Source: Ruegeria sp. R13_0 (GTDB taxonomy: Bacteria > Pseudomonadota > Alphaproteobacteria > Rhodobacterales > Rhodobacteraceae). Taken from it: a stretch of DNA of 64,000 nucleotides. Below the pieces are notes generated by a model. The model did not search any database. It was given only the letters and a program-made list of their open reading frames with translations, and had not been told where the DNA came from. Positions 17,157-25,046 of this stretch are shown one piece after another. The stretch's first letter is position 1. The number at the start of each line of letters is the position of its first letter. The stretch spans positions 124,001 through 188,000 of the forward strand of contig NZ_JAGHRB010000010.1 of assembly GCF_017743995.1 (NCBI RefSeq), read 5' to 3'. The translations under genes and the position numbers were made by a program.

Positions 17157-17858
17157 ATGGATAAAGTCGCTTTGGTAACCGGCGGCGCGCGGGGGATTGG
17201 GCGCGCGATTGTTGAGGATCTGCGGCGCGATCATCGTGTTGCTTTTACGTGGCTGTCCACCGAGCCCGATCCGGTGTTGGCAGGGGAAGGTTTGCAGCCG
17301 ATACGGTCCGATCTGACGCAGGACGGACAGCCTGAAGCGATTATACGCGACGTTGTCGAACGTTTTGGGCGGCTGGACGTGATCGTGAACAATGCGGGTT
17401 TGGTCAGGTCCACTCCGAAAGAGAATTTTGACCGGGAAGATCATCGCGCCATTTTGGATTTGAACCTGCTGGTCCCTGCTGCTTTGCTGGCGGCTACTAT
17501 GCCCCATTTGAAACCGGGCGCGGCGATTGTCAGTATTTCCTCGATGAATGCTGTTTTGCCACCGAAAGACGCGGTGATTTATGGGGCAAGCAAGGCAGGC
17601 CTGAACCTGTGGACACGCGGGATGGCAAAGGAACTTGGACCCCAAGGCATTCGGGTCAATGCTGTGGCACCGGGGGCGATTAACATCCCCGAAGACCCTC
17701 GCCCCGAAGACTTGACCGCCTTGTTCGTCGAGAACACGGCCATAGGACGGATCGGGCGGCCCGAGGATATCGCGAAGGCCGTAAGGTTCTTGGCGTCAGA
17801 CGACGCCGCATTCATCACGGGTGAGACCTTGGCCGTGACCGGTGGCTACAGGCTCTAA
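17157..17858 (+). CDS. SDR family NAD(P)-dependent oxidoreductase
   Basis: A 233-residue classical short-chain dehydrogenase. TGGARGIGRAI (residues 8-18) is the cofactor-binding TGxxxGxG motif, NNAG is at about residue 81, and the catalytic SSM...YGASK (Ser, Tyr and Lys near residues 127, 140, 144) is complete. The C-terminal FITGETLAVTGGYRL resembles FabG-type members. The substrate is not evident. ATG 17157 is preceded by GGGAGG. The end overlaps the convergent ccmG stop by four bases. Confidence 0.9.
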   Translation: MDKVALVTGGARGIGRAIVEDLRRDHRVAFTWLSTEPDPVLAGEGLQPIRSDLTQDGQPEAIIRDVVERFGRLDVIVNNAGLVRSTPKENFDREDHRAILDLNLLVPAALLAATMPHLKPGAAIVSISSMNAVLPPKDAVIYGASKAGLNLWTRGMAKELGPQGIRVNAVAPGAINIPEDPRPEDLTALFVENTAIGRIGRPEDIAKAVRFLASDDAAFITGETLAVTGGYRL

Positions 17859-18394
17859 CCGCCAGCCGCTTTTTCAAGCGCCGGACGGATCGTGCTTTCG
17901 ATCACACGCTGGGTGATCGGACCGGCGAAACGCAGGATCACGGTGCCCTCCCCGTCGATCACATAGGTTTCGGGAACGCCGTAGAGGCCCCAATCCAGCG
18001 CCATGCGGCCCTGCTCATCACGACCGATGCCGGTATAGGGATCGCCGAGTTCAGTCAGGAAGCTTTGGGCATTGTCCAACTTGTCTTTGTAGTTGACGCC
18101 GTAGACCGGGATGCCTTCGTTCGACAGCGCCTCAAGGTTTGGATGCTCTGCCCGACACGGGGCACACCAGCTGGCCCAGTAGTTGACCAGCTTGACCTGT
18201 CCGTCTCGCAGGGTTGCGTCGTCGAAGGGCGTTTTGCCCGGAAACTCGGTCAGGACGACCGGAGGGGCGGGTTGCCCTTCGCGGGCGGATGGCAGGGCGT
18301 TGGGGTCGTCTCGGAACATTCCGATCCCGGCCAGAACGGCAAAAGCACCGAAGATCAGCGGCGGCGCGACCATCAAAGGCGAAATCTTAGCCAT
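17855..18394 (-). CDS. ccmG: cytochrome c biogenesis thioredoxin CcmG/DsbE
   Basis: A 179-residue periplasmic thiol:disulfide oxidoreductase with an N-terminal membrane anchor (about residues 7-26) and a thioredoxin domain. WASWCAPCRAEHP holds the redox cysteines Cys77 and Cys80, and the cis-proline block is GVPETYVID. CcmG keeps apocytochrome c CXXCH cysteines reduced for haem attachment (established). It overlaps the end of ccmD by eight bases and is the last gene of the ccmABCDG cluster. Confidence 0.95.
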   Translation of the reverse strand: MAKISPLMVAPPLIFGAFAVLAGIGMFRDDPNALPSAREGQPAPPVVLTEFPGKTPFDDATLRDGQVKLVNYWASWCAPCRAEHPNLEALSNEGIPVYGVNYKDKLDNAQSFLTELGDPYTGIGRDEQGRMALDWGLYGVPETYVIDGEGTVILRFAGPITQRVIESTIRPALEKAAGG

Positions 18395-18545
18395 TGCGCG
18401 ACATCCTTTGTTCGATTTTCTCCATCTCGGCTCGCACTTTGCGTCCCCGGATCACGCTAAAGACGACCAGCGCCAAGAGAAGCAGGATCGAAGCCGCATA
18501 GGACCACAAGACAGCGTCTGCGTATTTTCCAAGATCAGGCATCAT
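18387..18545 (-). CDS. ccmD: haem exporter protein CcmD
   Basis: A 52-residue single-pass membrane protein (hydrophobic SYAASILLLLALVVFSVI, about residues 15-32) with a charged tail KVRAEMEKIEQRMSRNG typical of CcmD. It helps release holo-CcmE from the CcmABC complex. The start ATG overlaps the ccmC stop as ATGA; a second ATG follows immediately. It overlaps ccmG downstream. Too short for most gene finders, but its position between ccmC and ccmG is diagnostic. Confidence 0.92.
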   Translation of the reverse strand: MMPDLGKYADAVLWSYAASILLLLALVVFSVIRGRKVRAEMEKIEQRMSRNG

Positions 18546-19321
18546 GCGCCCAACCTTTCCCGTGCCAGCAACGCTTTGACCCGACGCGCGCGGATTTCGG
18601 TGCCGGTGCGATACAGAACCAATGCGATGAACAGCAGAACGAAGCCAATGATGCAGGTCAGCAATGGATAGAAGAACACGTTGCTGACCTTCTCTTCGGT
18701 ATCCGTTCCTGTAACTGCTCCGGCCCGCATGACCGAGGCGCCCTGATGCAGCCCCTGGTTCCAGAAATTCACCGCATAGCGGCTGAGGAATGCGAAGACC
18801 GATCCTACCAGACACAGAACCGAGGTCAGGTCAGCGGCGGTGTCCGGGTCCTCGATCGCCTCCCATAGGGCGACGTAGCCGAGATAGAACAGGAACAGGA
18901 TAAGGAACGAAGTCAGGCGCGGATCCCAGGCCCACCAAGTGCCCCACATCGGCTGGCCCCAAATCGCTCCGGTCGCCAATGCGATCAAGGTCATCACGAT
19001 GCCGATTGGGGCAGCCGCGCGCGCGGCCAGAGCGCTGACGTGATGGCGGCGGACCAGCCAGACCAGCGAAGTCACCAGCATCATCAGCCAGCAATTGATC
19101 GCCATCAAGGCCGATGGGACGTGCAGGTAGATGATCTTAACCGTCGAGCCCTGTCGGAAGTCATCGGGGGTGAAGAAGAAGCCCCAGACCAGCCCGACCA
19201 CGATGCAAACCGCGGAGGTGATCCAGAAAAAGGGCAAGACACGCTCGCTGGTGGCAAGAAACTTGCGCGGGTTGGCATATTCCCAGAGGGCGTTGGCTTT
19301 GGCTGCGATAGACATGGCCAT
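18542..19321 (-). CDS. ccmC: haem exporter protein CcmC
   Basis: A 259-residue inner-membrane protein with six hydrophobic segments. The tryptophan-rich haem-handling motif appears as WGTWWAWDPRLTS, flanked by the conserved histidines in YLHVPSAL and NQGLHQG. CcmC loads haem onto CcmE. An 55-bp gap separates it from ccmB, so it may be read through the same transcript. The start could be three codons later (MSIAAKANALW). Confidence 0.95.
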   Translation of the reverse strand: MAMSIAAKANALWEYANPRKFLATSERVLPFFWITSAVCIVVGLVWGFFFTPDDFRQGSTVKIIYLHVPSALMAINCWLMMLVTSLVWLVRRHHVSALAARAAAPIGIVMTLIALATGAIWGQPMWGTWWAWDPRLTSFLILFLFYLGYVALWEAIEDPDTAADLTSVLCLVGSVFAFLSRYAVNFWNQGLHQGASVMRAGAVTGTDTEEKVSNVFFYPLLTCIIGFVLLFIALVLYRTGTEIRARRVKALLARERLGA

Positions 19322-19376
19322 TATTTAGTCTGACTCGGGTTCATTCTCAATTGACCTTGCTCAAAGTTGTGGCGCT

Positions 19377-20033
19377 TCACCGCAGATTGATGCGCAGGAC
19401 CGCTGCGCTGGCGAAGGGCAGCAGAGCAATCGTGGCCATCGTGATCCCCGCCAGCATCAGAAGTGGGGTTTGAGTCTCCATCCCGACGGCACCCCGGCGG
19501 GCGACTTCTGCACCGAAGATCAGGGTTGGGACGTAGAGCGGTAGGACCAGTAGTGACAACAGCAGGCCACCGCGCTTCAGGCCGACGGTCAGGGCTGCGC
19601 CGAAGGTGCCGATGACGCTCATGGCGGGCGTTCCGAGCAGGAGCGAGATCACCAGCCAGAAGAACCCCGGCGCGGGGAGGTTCAGCAAGACGCCCAGAAA
19701 CGGTGCCGCCAGAACCAAAGGCAAACCGGTCGTGATCCAATGCGCCAGCGCTTTGATCGAGACGACGGCCTCTAGCGGCAGAGGCGCGGTGGCCAAAAGG
19801 TCCAGCGAGCCGTCCTCCCAATCCAGTGCCAGAAGACGGTCGAGGGACAACAGGCAGGCGAGCAACGCGCCCAGCCACAGAATTCCCGGCGCGATGGTCG
19901 AGAGCAGCGACGATTGGGGGCCGACAGCAAAAGGCACCAGAACAGTCACGATCAGGAAGAAGGCCAGGCCGAGGCCAAAGCCTCCGCCTGCGCGGAAGGC
20001 CAGCTTCAGGTCGCGCAGCAACAGGGCGATCAC
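19377..20033 (-). CDS. ccmB: haem exporter protein CcmB
   Basis: A 218-residue inner-membrane permease subunit of the CcmAB(CD) complex, with about six hydrophobic stretches and CcmB blocks [50 protein letters not shown] and [25 protein letters not shown]. The complex uses ATP to release holo-CcmE. Its ATG overlaps the ccmA stop by four bases, so translation is probably coupled. Confidence 0.95.
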   Translation of the reverse strand: MIALLLRDLKLAFRAGGGFGLGLAFFLIVTVLVPFAVGPQSSLLSTIAPGILWLGALLACLLSLDRLLALDWEDGSLDLLATAPLPLEAVVSIKALAHWITTGLPLVLAAPFLGVLLNLPAPGFFWLVISLLLGTPAMSVIGTFGAALTVGLKRGGLLLSLLVLPLYVPTLIFGAEVARRGAVGMETQTPLLMLAGITMATIALLPFASAAVLRINLR

Positions 20034-20644
20034 AGGAAGCCTCCGTCAAAATCGCCGATGGGTTGCGGTTTCGCCTTGTAGGGACCGACGTCCAGAACCT
20101 CTCCGTCGAGGCCGAGGTCGATATGGGTTGCGATCAGCGCCGAGCCGCCCTGCCCCAGATGGCTGCGCACAGCGTCAGCGAACATCTGAACGGCGTTTTT
20201 GTCGAGTGAGACGGTTGGTTCATCCAGCATCCAGATCGGCCGGCCCGTAACCAGCATCCGTGCAAGACCCAGCCTGCGCTTTTGCCCTGCCGAGAGGTTG
20301 CCCGCATGGCGGTCGGACAGGTCATTCAGCGCAAAGGCGTCCAGCGCTGGCTGGATGTCATGGGTCCCAAAAACCGACGCCCAGAAGGCTAGGTTTTCTA
20401 CAACCGTCAGCGTTGGCTTCAAACCATCGGAATGTGAGGCGTAGGCGATCTGGTCCTCGGCCCCTTCGATCTGTCCCGCCAAAGCAGGTTGTAGCCCTGC
20501 CAGAGTGCGCAGCAGCGTTGTTTTGCCGATTCCGTTCGGCCCACGCAAAATGAGCGCCTGACCGGGGGTGAGTTTGAAGCTCAACCCCTCGAGCACGGGC
20601 ACGCCACCGCGGGTGATGGTCAGATCGGAAACGGATAGTGTCAT
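20030..20644 (-). CDS. ccmA: haem exporter ATP-binding protein CcmA
   Basis: A 204-residue ABC ATPase: Walker [12 protein letters not shown] (about 35-45), signature [15 protein letters not shown], Walker [10 protein letters not shown] and the switch histidine in ATHIDLG. It drives release of holo-CcmE during cytochrome c maturation. It heads the ccmABCDG run and sits downstream of the Sec/TSUP/Mth938 genes, with repeat copy 2 in between. Confidence 0.95.
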   Translation of the reverse strand: MTLSVSDLTITRGGVPVLEGLSFKLTPGQALILRGPNGIGKTTLLRTLAGLQPALAGQIEGAEDQIAYASHSDGLKPTLTVVENLAFWASVFGTHDIQPALDAFALNDLSDRHAGNLSAGQKRRLGLARMLVTGRPIWMLDEPTVSLDKNAVQMFADAVRSHLGQGGSALIATHIDLGLDGEVLDVGPYKAKPQPIGDFDGGFL

Positions 20645-20727
20645 GAGACTCGCTTATCCGATTGGGGACGCAGGCAAAAGGTTGGATTTGACGCAGGGGA
20701 TGAAGGTGGCGCGTCTGGGGTGCAAGA

Positions 20728-20780
20728 ATGCGAGGGGCGCTGCCCCTCGCGCTCCCCGGGATATTTTTGACCAGATGAAG
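20728..20780 (+). repeat. intergenic repeat, copy 2
   Basis: A segment GAGGGGCGCTGCCCCTCGCG followed by CTCCCCGGGATATTTTTGACCAGATGAAG parallels copy 1 at 17069-17110. It contains a perfect GC hairpin (GAGGGGC / GCCCCTC around GCT) and lies between the Mth938-like gene and ccmA, on the strand opposite to them. Confidence 0.6.
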
Positions 20781-20789
20781 GGGATCCCG

Positions 20790-21143
20790 TCAGACCGGGA
20801 TCAGAGCGAGCGCGATGCGGCGACCTTCGGATAGCAGGACGTTGTAGGTACGGCAGGCGGCGGGTGAGTTCATGATCTCGACACCGATCCCGGCGGACTC
20901 GAGAGTTTGGCGCAGTTCGGGCGGGATGTGGGCCATCTCTGCTCCGGTTCCGATGAACAGGACGTCGATCACCTCGGACAGGTCTCGCAGTGGCGCTTCG
21001 TCTGCGTATCCGCCCCACGCCTGCGTTCCCGTCGGGCCGGTCAGCACTGCGCCTTGATGCACGTGCCCTCCGATCCGGAAAAAGCCGGGGCCGTATCCAT
21101 CGACCGGTTCGGCGTTGGCGTAGTTGATCTCATTCAGTCGCAT
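20790..21143 (-). CDS. Mth938-like (NDUFAF3-type) protein
   Basis: A 117-residue single-domain protein of the Mth938/DUF498 family. It begins MRLNEINY, has the conserved DVLFIGTGAEMAHIPPELRQTL and ends with the block VEIMNSPAACRTYNVLLSEGRRIALALIPV. The eukaryotic relative NDUFAF3 is a complex I assembly factor (established), but bacterial function is unknown. In alphaproteobacteria the gene commonly sits by secDF, as here; nine bases separate it from the TSUP gene upstream. Confidence 0.85.
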   Translation of the reverse strand: MRLNEINYANAEPVDGYGPGFFRIGGHVHQGAVLTGPTGTQAWGGYADEAPLRDLSEVIDVLFIGTGAEMAHIPPELRQTLESAGIGVEIMNSPAACRTYNVLLSEGRRIALALIPV

Positions 21144-21152
21144 GCGTTGTGT

Positions 21153-21899
21153 TTACCCCCAAAGCGGCAGGCCGGACAAGGCAGCCAGAGCAATCGCAAG
21201 ATAGGCGGCCGCGCGGTAGAGGCGTTCCCGGTCCGGGCGGAAAAGCCACCCGCCCAGCCAATTCCCAAGCAGGTTGGGGAGCGCCAGAAGAAGCCCCAAC
21301 CCAGCAGCGGCGAGGGTGACCTGTGCCATACCGGTCAGGTAGCCGAGCAGCAGGAAGTCGAACCCGAACAGAAACAGCATGATCGTCGCGCGAATAACAT
21401 CCACCGGCAGTGGGCGCGACATGTAGAACAGGATGACGGCGGGACCAGGGAGCCCGGCGACACCGCCAAGGAACCCGGCGGCTCCGCCGATTCCTGTGAC
21501 CATCATGCGGCTGACATGACCGTGATAGCGCAGGCCTAGGATCAGAATGGCCAGCATCGCAAGGGCCAGACCGCTGACCGCATAGCGGAAAACATCGGGC
21601 GCGACCTGCGTCAGCACCCAAAGCCCAAGCGGAAGGACCAGTGCGCAGCCGAGCAGAAGGCGTGTCAGATCGCCCTTATTCACAGCACTCCATGCCCGGC
21701 GCAGATTTGGCAGAGGGCCAAAGATATCCATGATCGTCAGGCCGATCAGCGCTCCGAACGGGCCGAGATATGGGGTGGCGATGGGCAGGAACACCAAAGC
21801 GGTGCCAAACCCCGAGAAGCCGCGAACGACGCCCCCAAGAAAGGCTGCAAATAAAACTACGGCCAGACCCTGTGGGGACTGGCCGAAGAGCTCAGGCAT
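21153..21899 (-). CDS. TauE/SafE (TSUP) family membrane exporter
   Basis: A 248-residue integral membrane protein with about eight hydrophobic segments and TSUP repeat signatures VRGFSGFGTALVFLP and GGAAGFLGGVAGLPGPAVILFY. TSUP proteins export sulfite or organosulfur anions (established for some). It starts eight bases inside the end of secF, which suggests coupled translation. The ligand cannot be told from sequence. Confidence 0.85.
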   Translation of the reverse strand: MPELFGQSPQGLAVVLFAAFLGGVVRGFSGFGTALVFLPIATPYLGPFGALIGLTIMDIFGPLPNLRRAWSAVNKGDLTRLLLGCALVLPLGLWVLTQVAPDVFRYAVSGLALAMLAILILGLRYHGHVSRMMVTGIGGAAGFLGGVAGLPGPAVILFYMSRPLPVDVIRATIMLFLFGFDFLLLGYLTGMAQVTLAAAGLGLLLALPNLLGNWLGGWLFRPDRERLYRAAAYLAIALAALSGLPLWG

Positions 21900-22860
21900 C
21901 TACGTTGGCAAACTGGTTGCCTGCGTTGTTGGACGGCTTGGACCAGTCACGCTTGACGCCCAGCCACAGCAGGATGGTCGAGGCCACGAAGACCGACGAA
22001 TAGGTCCCCACGATCACACCCCAGATCATCGCGAAGACAAAGCCGCGGATCACGTCACCGCCCAGCACGTAGAGCGAGATCAGCGCCAGCAGGGTCGTAA
22101 CCGAGGTCATCACCGTTCGGCTGAGGGTTTCGTTGATCGAGATGTTAAGCACCTCTTTGAGGTCTTTCTTCTTGTACTTCCGCAGGTTCTCGCGCACGCG
22201 GTCGAACACGACCACGGTGTCGTTCAGCGAGTAGCCCACAATGGTCAGAAGCGCCGCGATAATGGCGAGATCAAAGCGGATTTGAAGCTCCGAGAAGATG
22301 CCGATGGTCAGGATCACGTCATGCACAAGTGCCGCGACCGCGCCAAGGGCGAACTGCCATTCGAACCGCAACCAGATGTAGACGAGCACCGCTCCGATGG
22401 CCAAAACGATGGCGATCACGGCTGTCTGGATCAACTCACCCGAGACTTTAGGTCCAACCGACTCCACGGAAACGAATTGGATATCGGGGATCACGGCCTG
22501 CAGCGCGCCCTCAACAGCTGTGATGGTCGAGGCTTCGACCGCTTCTGCATCTGCCTGCGCCTGAATGCGGATCATCGCGACGTTGTCTTCCGGCCCGAAG
22601 GTCGGGTCGAAAATCTCGGTGATCGAGACATCGCCCAGCTCTAGCGGAGCAATCGCGTCACGGTAGATACCCACGTCAATCGGCTGGCTGCTTTCGGTAC
22701 GGATCGTTGTGCCGCCCCGGAAGTCGATGCCGAAGTTGAGGCCCTGCAACATGAATGAGGCGAAGGCCACAACCATCATCAAGGCCGAAATGCCCAGCCA
22801 GACCTTCCAGCGGCTGAAGAAATCGAACGAGGTGCTTTGGGGTACGAGTTTCAGTCTCAT
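21892..22860 (-). CDS. secF: protein translocase subunit SecF
   Basis: A 322-residue inner-membrane RND-type subunit that pulls preproteins through SecYEG using the proton-motive force. NFGIDFRGGTTIR after the first membrane segment, a periplasmic domain, and the five following segments with YSLNDTVVVFDRVRENLRK are all characteristic. I set the start at ATG 22860 (MRLKLVPQSTSFDFF); the frame runs to 22902 but would overlap secD. Two bases separate it from secD. Confidence 0.96.
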   Translation of the reverse strand: MRLKLVPQSTSFDFFSRWKVWLGISALMMVVAFASFMLQGLNFGIDFRGGTTIRTESSQPIDVGIYRDAIAPLELGDVSITEIFDPTFGPEDNVAMIRIQAQADAEAVEASTITAVEGALQAVIPDIQFVSVESVGPKVSGELIQTAVIAIVLAIGAVLVYIWLRFEWQFALGAVAALVHDVILTIGIFSELQIRFDLAIIAALLTIVGYSLNDTVVVFDRVRENLRKYKKKDLKEVLNISINETLSRTVMTSVTTLLALISLYVLGGDVIRGFVFAMIWGVIVGTYSSVFVASTILLWLGVKRDWSKPSNNAGNQFANVDA

Positions 22861-22862
22861 GA

Positions 22863-24524
22863 TCAAACCTCGATCGTTTTCGGACGGCGGCGTTCGAACC
22901 ACATGACGACCATCAGGCGCGTCACGAAGATCGCGGTGAAGACCGAGGTCAGGATACCCAGGCCCAGGGTGATGGCGAACCCGCGTACCGGACCGCTGCC
23001 CATGGCAAACAGGATCACCGCCGTGATAAAGGTGGTCACGTTGGCATCCGCAATGGCCGACAGGGCCTTTTCATAACCCAGCTCAATCGCACGCGCAGGG
23101 CCCTTGGCAGATTTCAGTTCCTCTCGGATACGTTCGAAAATCAGCACGTTGGCGTCCACGGCCATACCGACCGTCAGAACGATACCCGCAATGCCCGGCA
23201 GGGTCAGCGTCGCGCCGATCAGCGACAGCAGGCCGAACAAGAGGCCCACGTTGATGATCAAGGCAATGTTGGCAAAGAGGCCAAACAAACCGTAACTGAG
23301 CGCCATGAAAACCAGCACCGCGGCAAAGGCTACCATCGTGGCGACTTTACCGGCGTCGATGCTGTCCTGTCCCAATTCGGGACCGATGGTGCGTTCTTCG
23401 AGGAACTCCAGCTCGGCAGGCAAGGCCCCTGCCCGCAGCAGGATGGCAAGGTTGGTGCTTTCCTCGACCGTGAAATTGCCGGTGATGATGCCTGAGCCGC
23501 CGGGAATGTGGCTTTGGATCACAGGGGCCGAGATCACTTCGTCATCCAGCACGATCGCGAAAGGCGCGCCGATGTTTTCCAGCGTATAGTCACCGAATTT
23601 CCGCGCGCCCGACGTGTTGAACCGGAAGTTGACCGCGGGACGTCCGTTCTGGTCGAAGGCGGGTTGGGCATCAACCAACTCCTCGCCGGTCACGACCGGA
23701 GCGGATTCGAGCGTGTAATACACCCCGCTTTCGTCAATCGAAGGCACCACTTCTTCACCGATGCCTGCAGCGGCATCCGGGTCCGTGCCACGGCCAACGA
23801 CAGGGTTGAAGGTCAGCTGCGCCGTGGTGCCAATGATCTCTTTCAGCTCGCCTGCACTTCCGATTCCGGGAACCTGAATCAGGATACGGTCTGCACCTTG
23901 GCGCTGAATGGTGGGTTCACGCGTACCAACCTCGTCAATCCGGCGGCGCACGATCTCAAGCGATTGACGCACGGTGCGATCATCCGAGGCCAGCTTCTCC
24001 GCCTCGGAAAGCTGCACAACGATTGTATCGCCATCGGCAAAAGCTTCGATATCGGTCGCACCGACACCTGTCAGCGTCTGAACCTGACGGGCCAGACCGC
24101 GAACGGTTTCCAACGCACGCGCCATCCCCTCGGGTTGGCTGATGCGGACGCGAATCTGATCGGGGTCCGAGTCCTGACGACGGATCGTGCCAACGGTGGA
24201 ACGCTCATCCCGCAGCGCGTCGCGGATTTCAGGCCACATCGCCTCCATCCGGGATTCGTAGACATCCTCGACCTTGACCTCGGCCAGCAGATGCGCACCG
24301 CCCCGCAGGTCGAGGCCCAGATTGACCAAGGAGGACGGCAGCCAGCTCGGCCACTGCGCCGCCTCAGCCTGATTTTCGGGCGTATCCGCGCCAAGTTCAA
24401 TTGCGGCTTTGGCGTCGTTGGATTGTTCGACCCGCGTGTAGAACGCATTCGGCAGAGCCAAGAGCAAGCCAGTCACACAGACCAGCCAGATCAGAACCCG
24501 CTTCCAGGTATCAATTTGCAGCAT
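22863..24524 (-). CDS. secD: protein translocase subunit SecD
   Basis: A 553-residue inner-membrane partner of SecF. GLDLRGGAHLLAEV after the first transmembrane segment, a large periplasmic domain (about residues 90-380, with QVPGIGSAGELKEIIGTTAQL), and the C-terminal six-helix bundle with AVDANVLIFERIREEL give a complete SecD. Transcribed with yajC (33 bases upstream) and secF (2 bases downstream). Confidence 0.96.
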   Translation of the reverse strand: MLQIDTWKRVLIWLVCVTGLLLALPNAFYTRVEQSNDAKAAIELGADTPENQAEAAQWPSWLPSSLVNLGLDLRGGAHLLAEVKVEDVYESRMEAMWPEIRDALRDERSTVGTIRRQDSDPDQIRVRISQPEGMARALETVRGLARQVQTLTGVGATDIEAFADGDTIVVQLSEAEKLASDDRTVRQSLEIVRRRIDEVGTREPTIQRQGADRILIQVPGIGSAGELKEIIGTTAQLTFNPVVGRGTDPDAAAGIGEEVVPSIDESGVYYTLESAPVVTGEELVDAQPAFDQNGRPAVNFRFNTSGARKFGDYTLENIGAPFAIVLDDEVISAPVIQSHIPGGSGIITGNFTVEESTNLAILLRAGALPAELEFLEERTIGPELGQDSIDAGKVATMVAFAAVLVFMALSYGLFGLFANIALIINVGLLFGLLSLIGATLTLPGIAGIVLTVGMAVDANVLIFERIREELKSAKGPARAIELGYEKALSAIADANVTTFITAVILFAMGSGPVRGFAITLGLGILTSVFTAIFVTRLMVVMWFERRRPKTIEV

Positions 24525-24557
24525 AACCCTGCCTTTTCAAGGAATTGTAAGGCGAAG

Positions 24558-24845
24558 TTACTTCGCAGGTTCGGTCTTGTTCAGAACCTGAGCGATGGTC
24601 GATTTGACCACACGAACCTTAACGCCCTCGGCGATCTCGACCTCGATCTCGTTGTCGCCTTCCTTGACCTTCGACACCTTGCCGATCAGACCACCCTGTG
24701 TGACGACCTGATCGCCACGGCGCACGGCTTCGACCATGGCCTGGTGTTCTTTCATCTTCTTTTGCTGCGGACGGATCAGCAGGAAATACATGATCGCGAA
24801 GATCAGGATCAGCGGGAGAAACTGGGCGATTGCGCCACCTTCCAT
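24558..24845 (-). CDS. yajC: preprotein translocase subunit YajC
   Basis: A 95-residue single-pass protein (FLPLILIFAIMYFLLIRPQQKKMKEHQ, residues 9-35), followed by the soluble GDQVVTQGGLIGKVSKVKEGDNEIEVEIAEGVKVRVVKSTI region. YajC associates with SecDF in the holotranslocon. It is first of the yajC-secD-secF-TSUP-Mth938-ccm run and divergent from the MscS gene across 201 bp. Confidence 0.96.
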   Translation of the reverse strand: MEGGAIAQFLPLILIFAIMYFLLIRPQQKKMKEHQAMVEAVRRGDQVVTQGGLIGKVSKVKEGDNEIEVEIAEGVKVRVVKSTIAQVLNKTEPAK

Positions 24846-25046
24846 GGGATATTCCTTTTTCTTTGACCTGCGGCACCGTTCCGCAAATTTGGCGGGAACC
24901 TATGCGCTGATATGCCTGTTTGCAAGCGACGGGCATCCTATGTCGGGCCAACTTCGCATCGCAGACAAAAAAGATCACCCCAACCGTTGCAGATATACCC
25001 TAGGCTGAACGGCCAACTTCGGTATAGTTGCCCCACAGGAGGGGCT

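Noticed and set aside
23508..24866. A 452-codon plus-strand open frame opposite secD and yajC
   Set aside because: It is antisense to a certain gene, and its protein has no domain or signal; GC-rich codon bias keeps such frames open.
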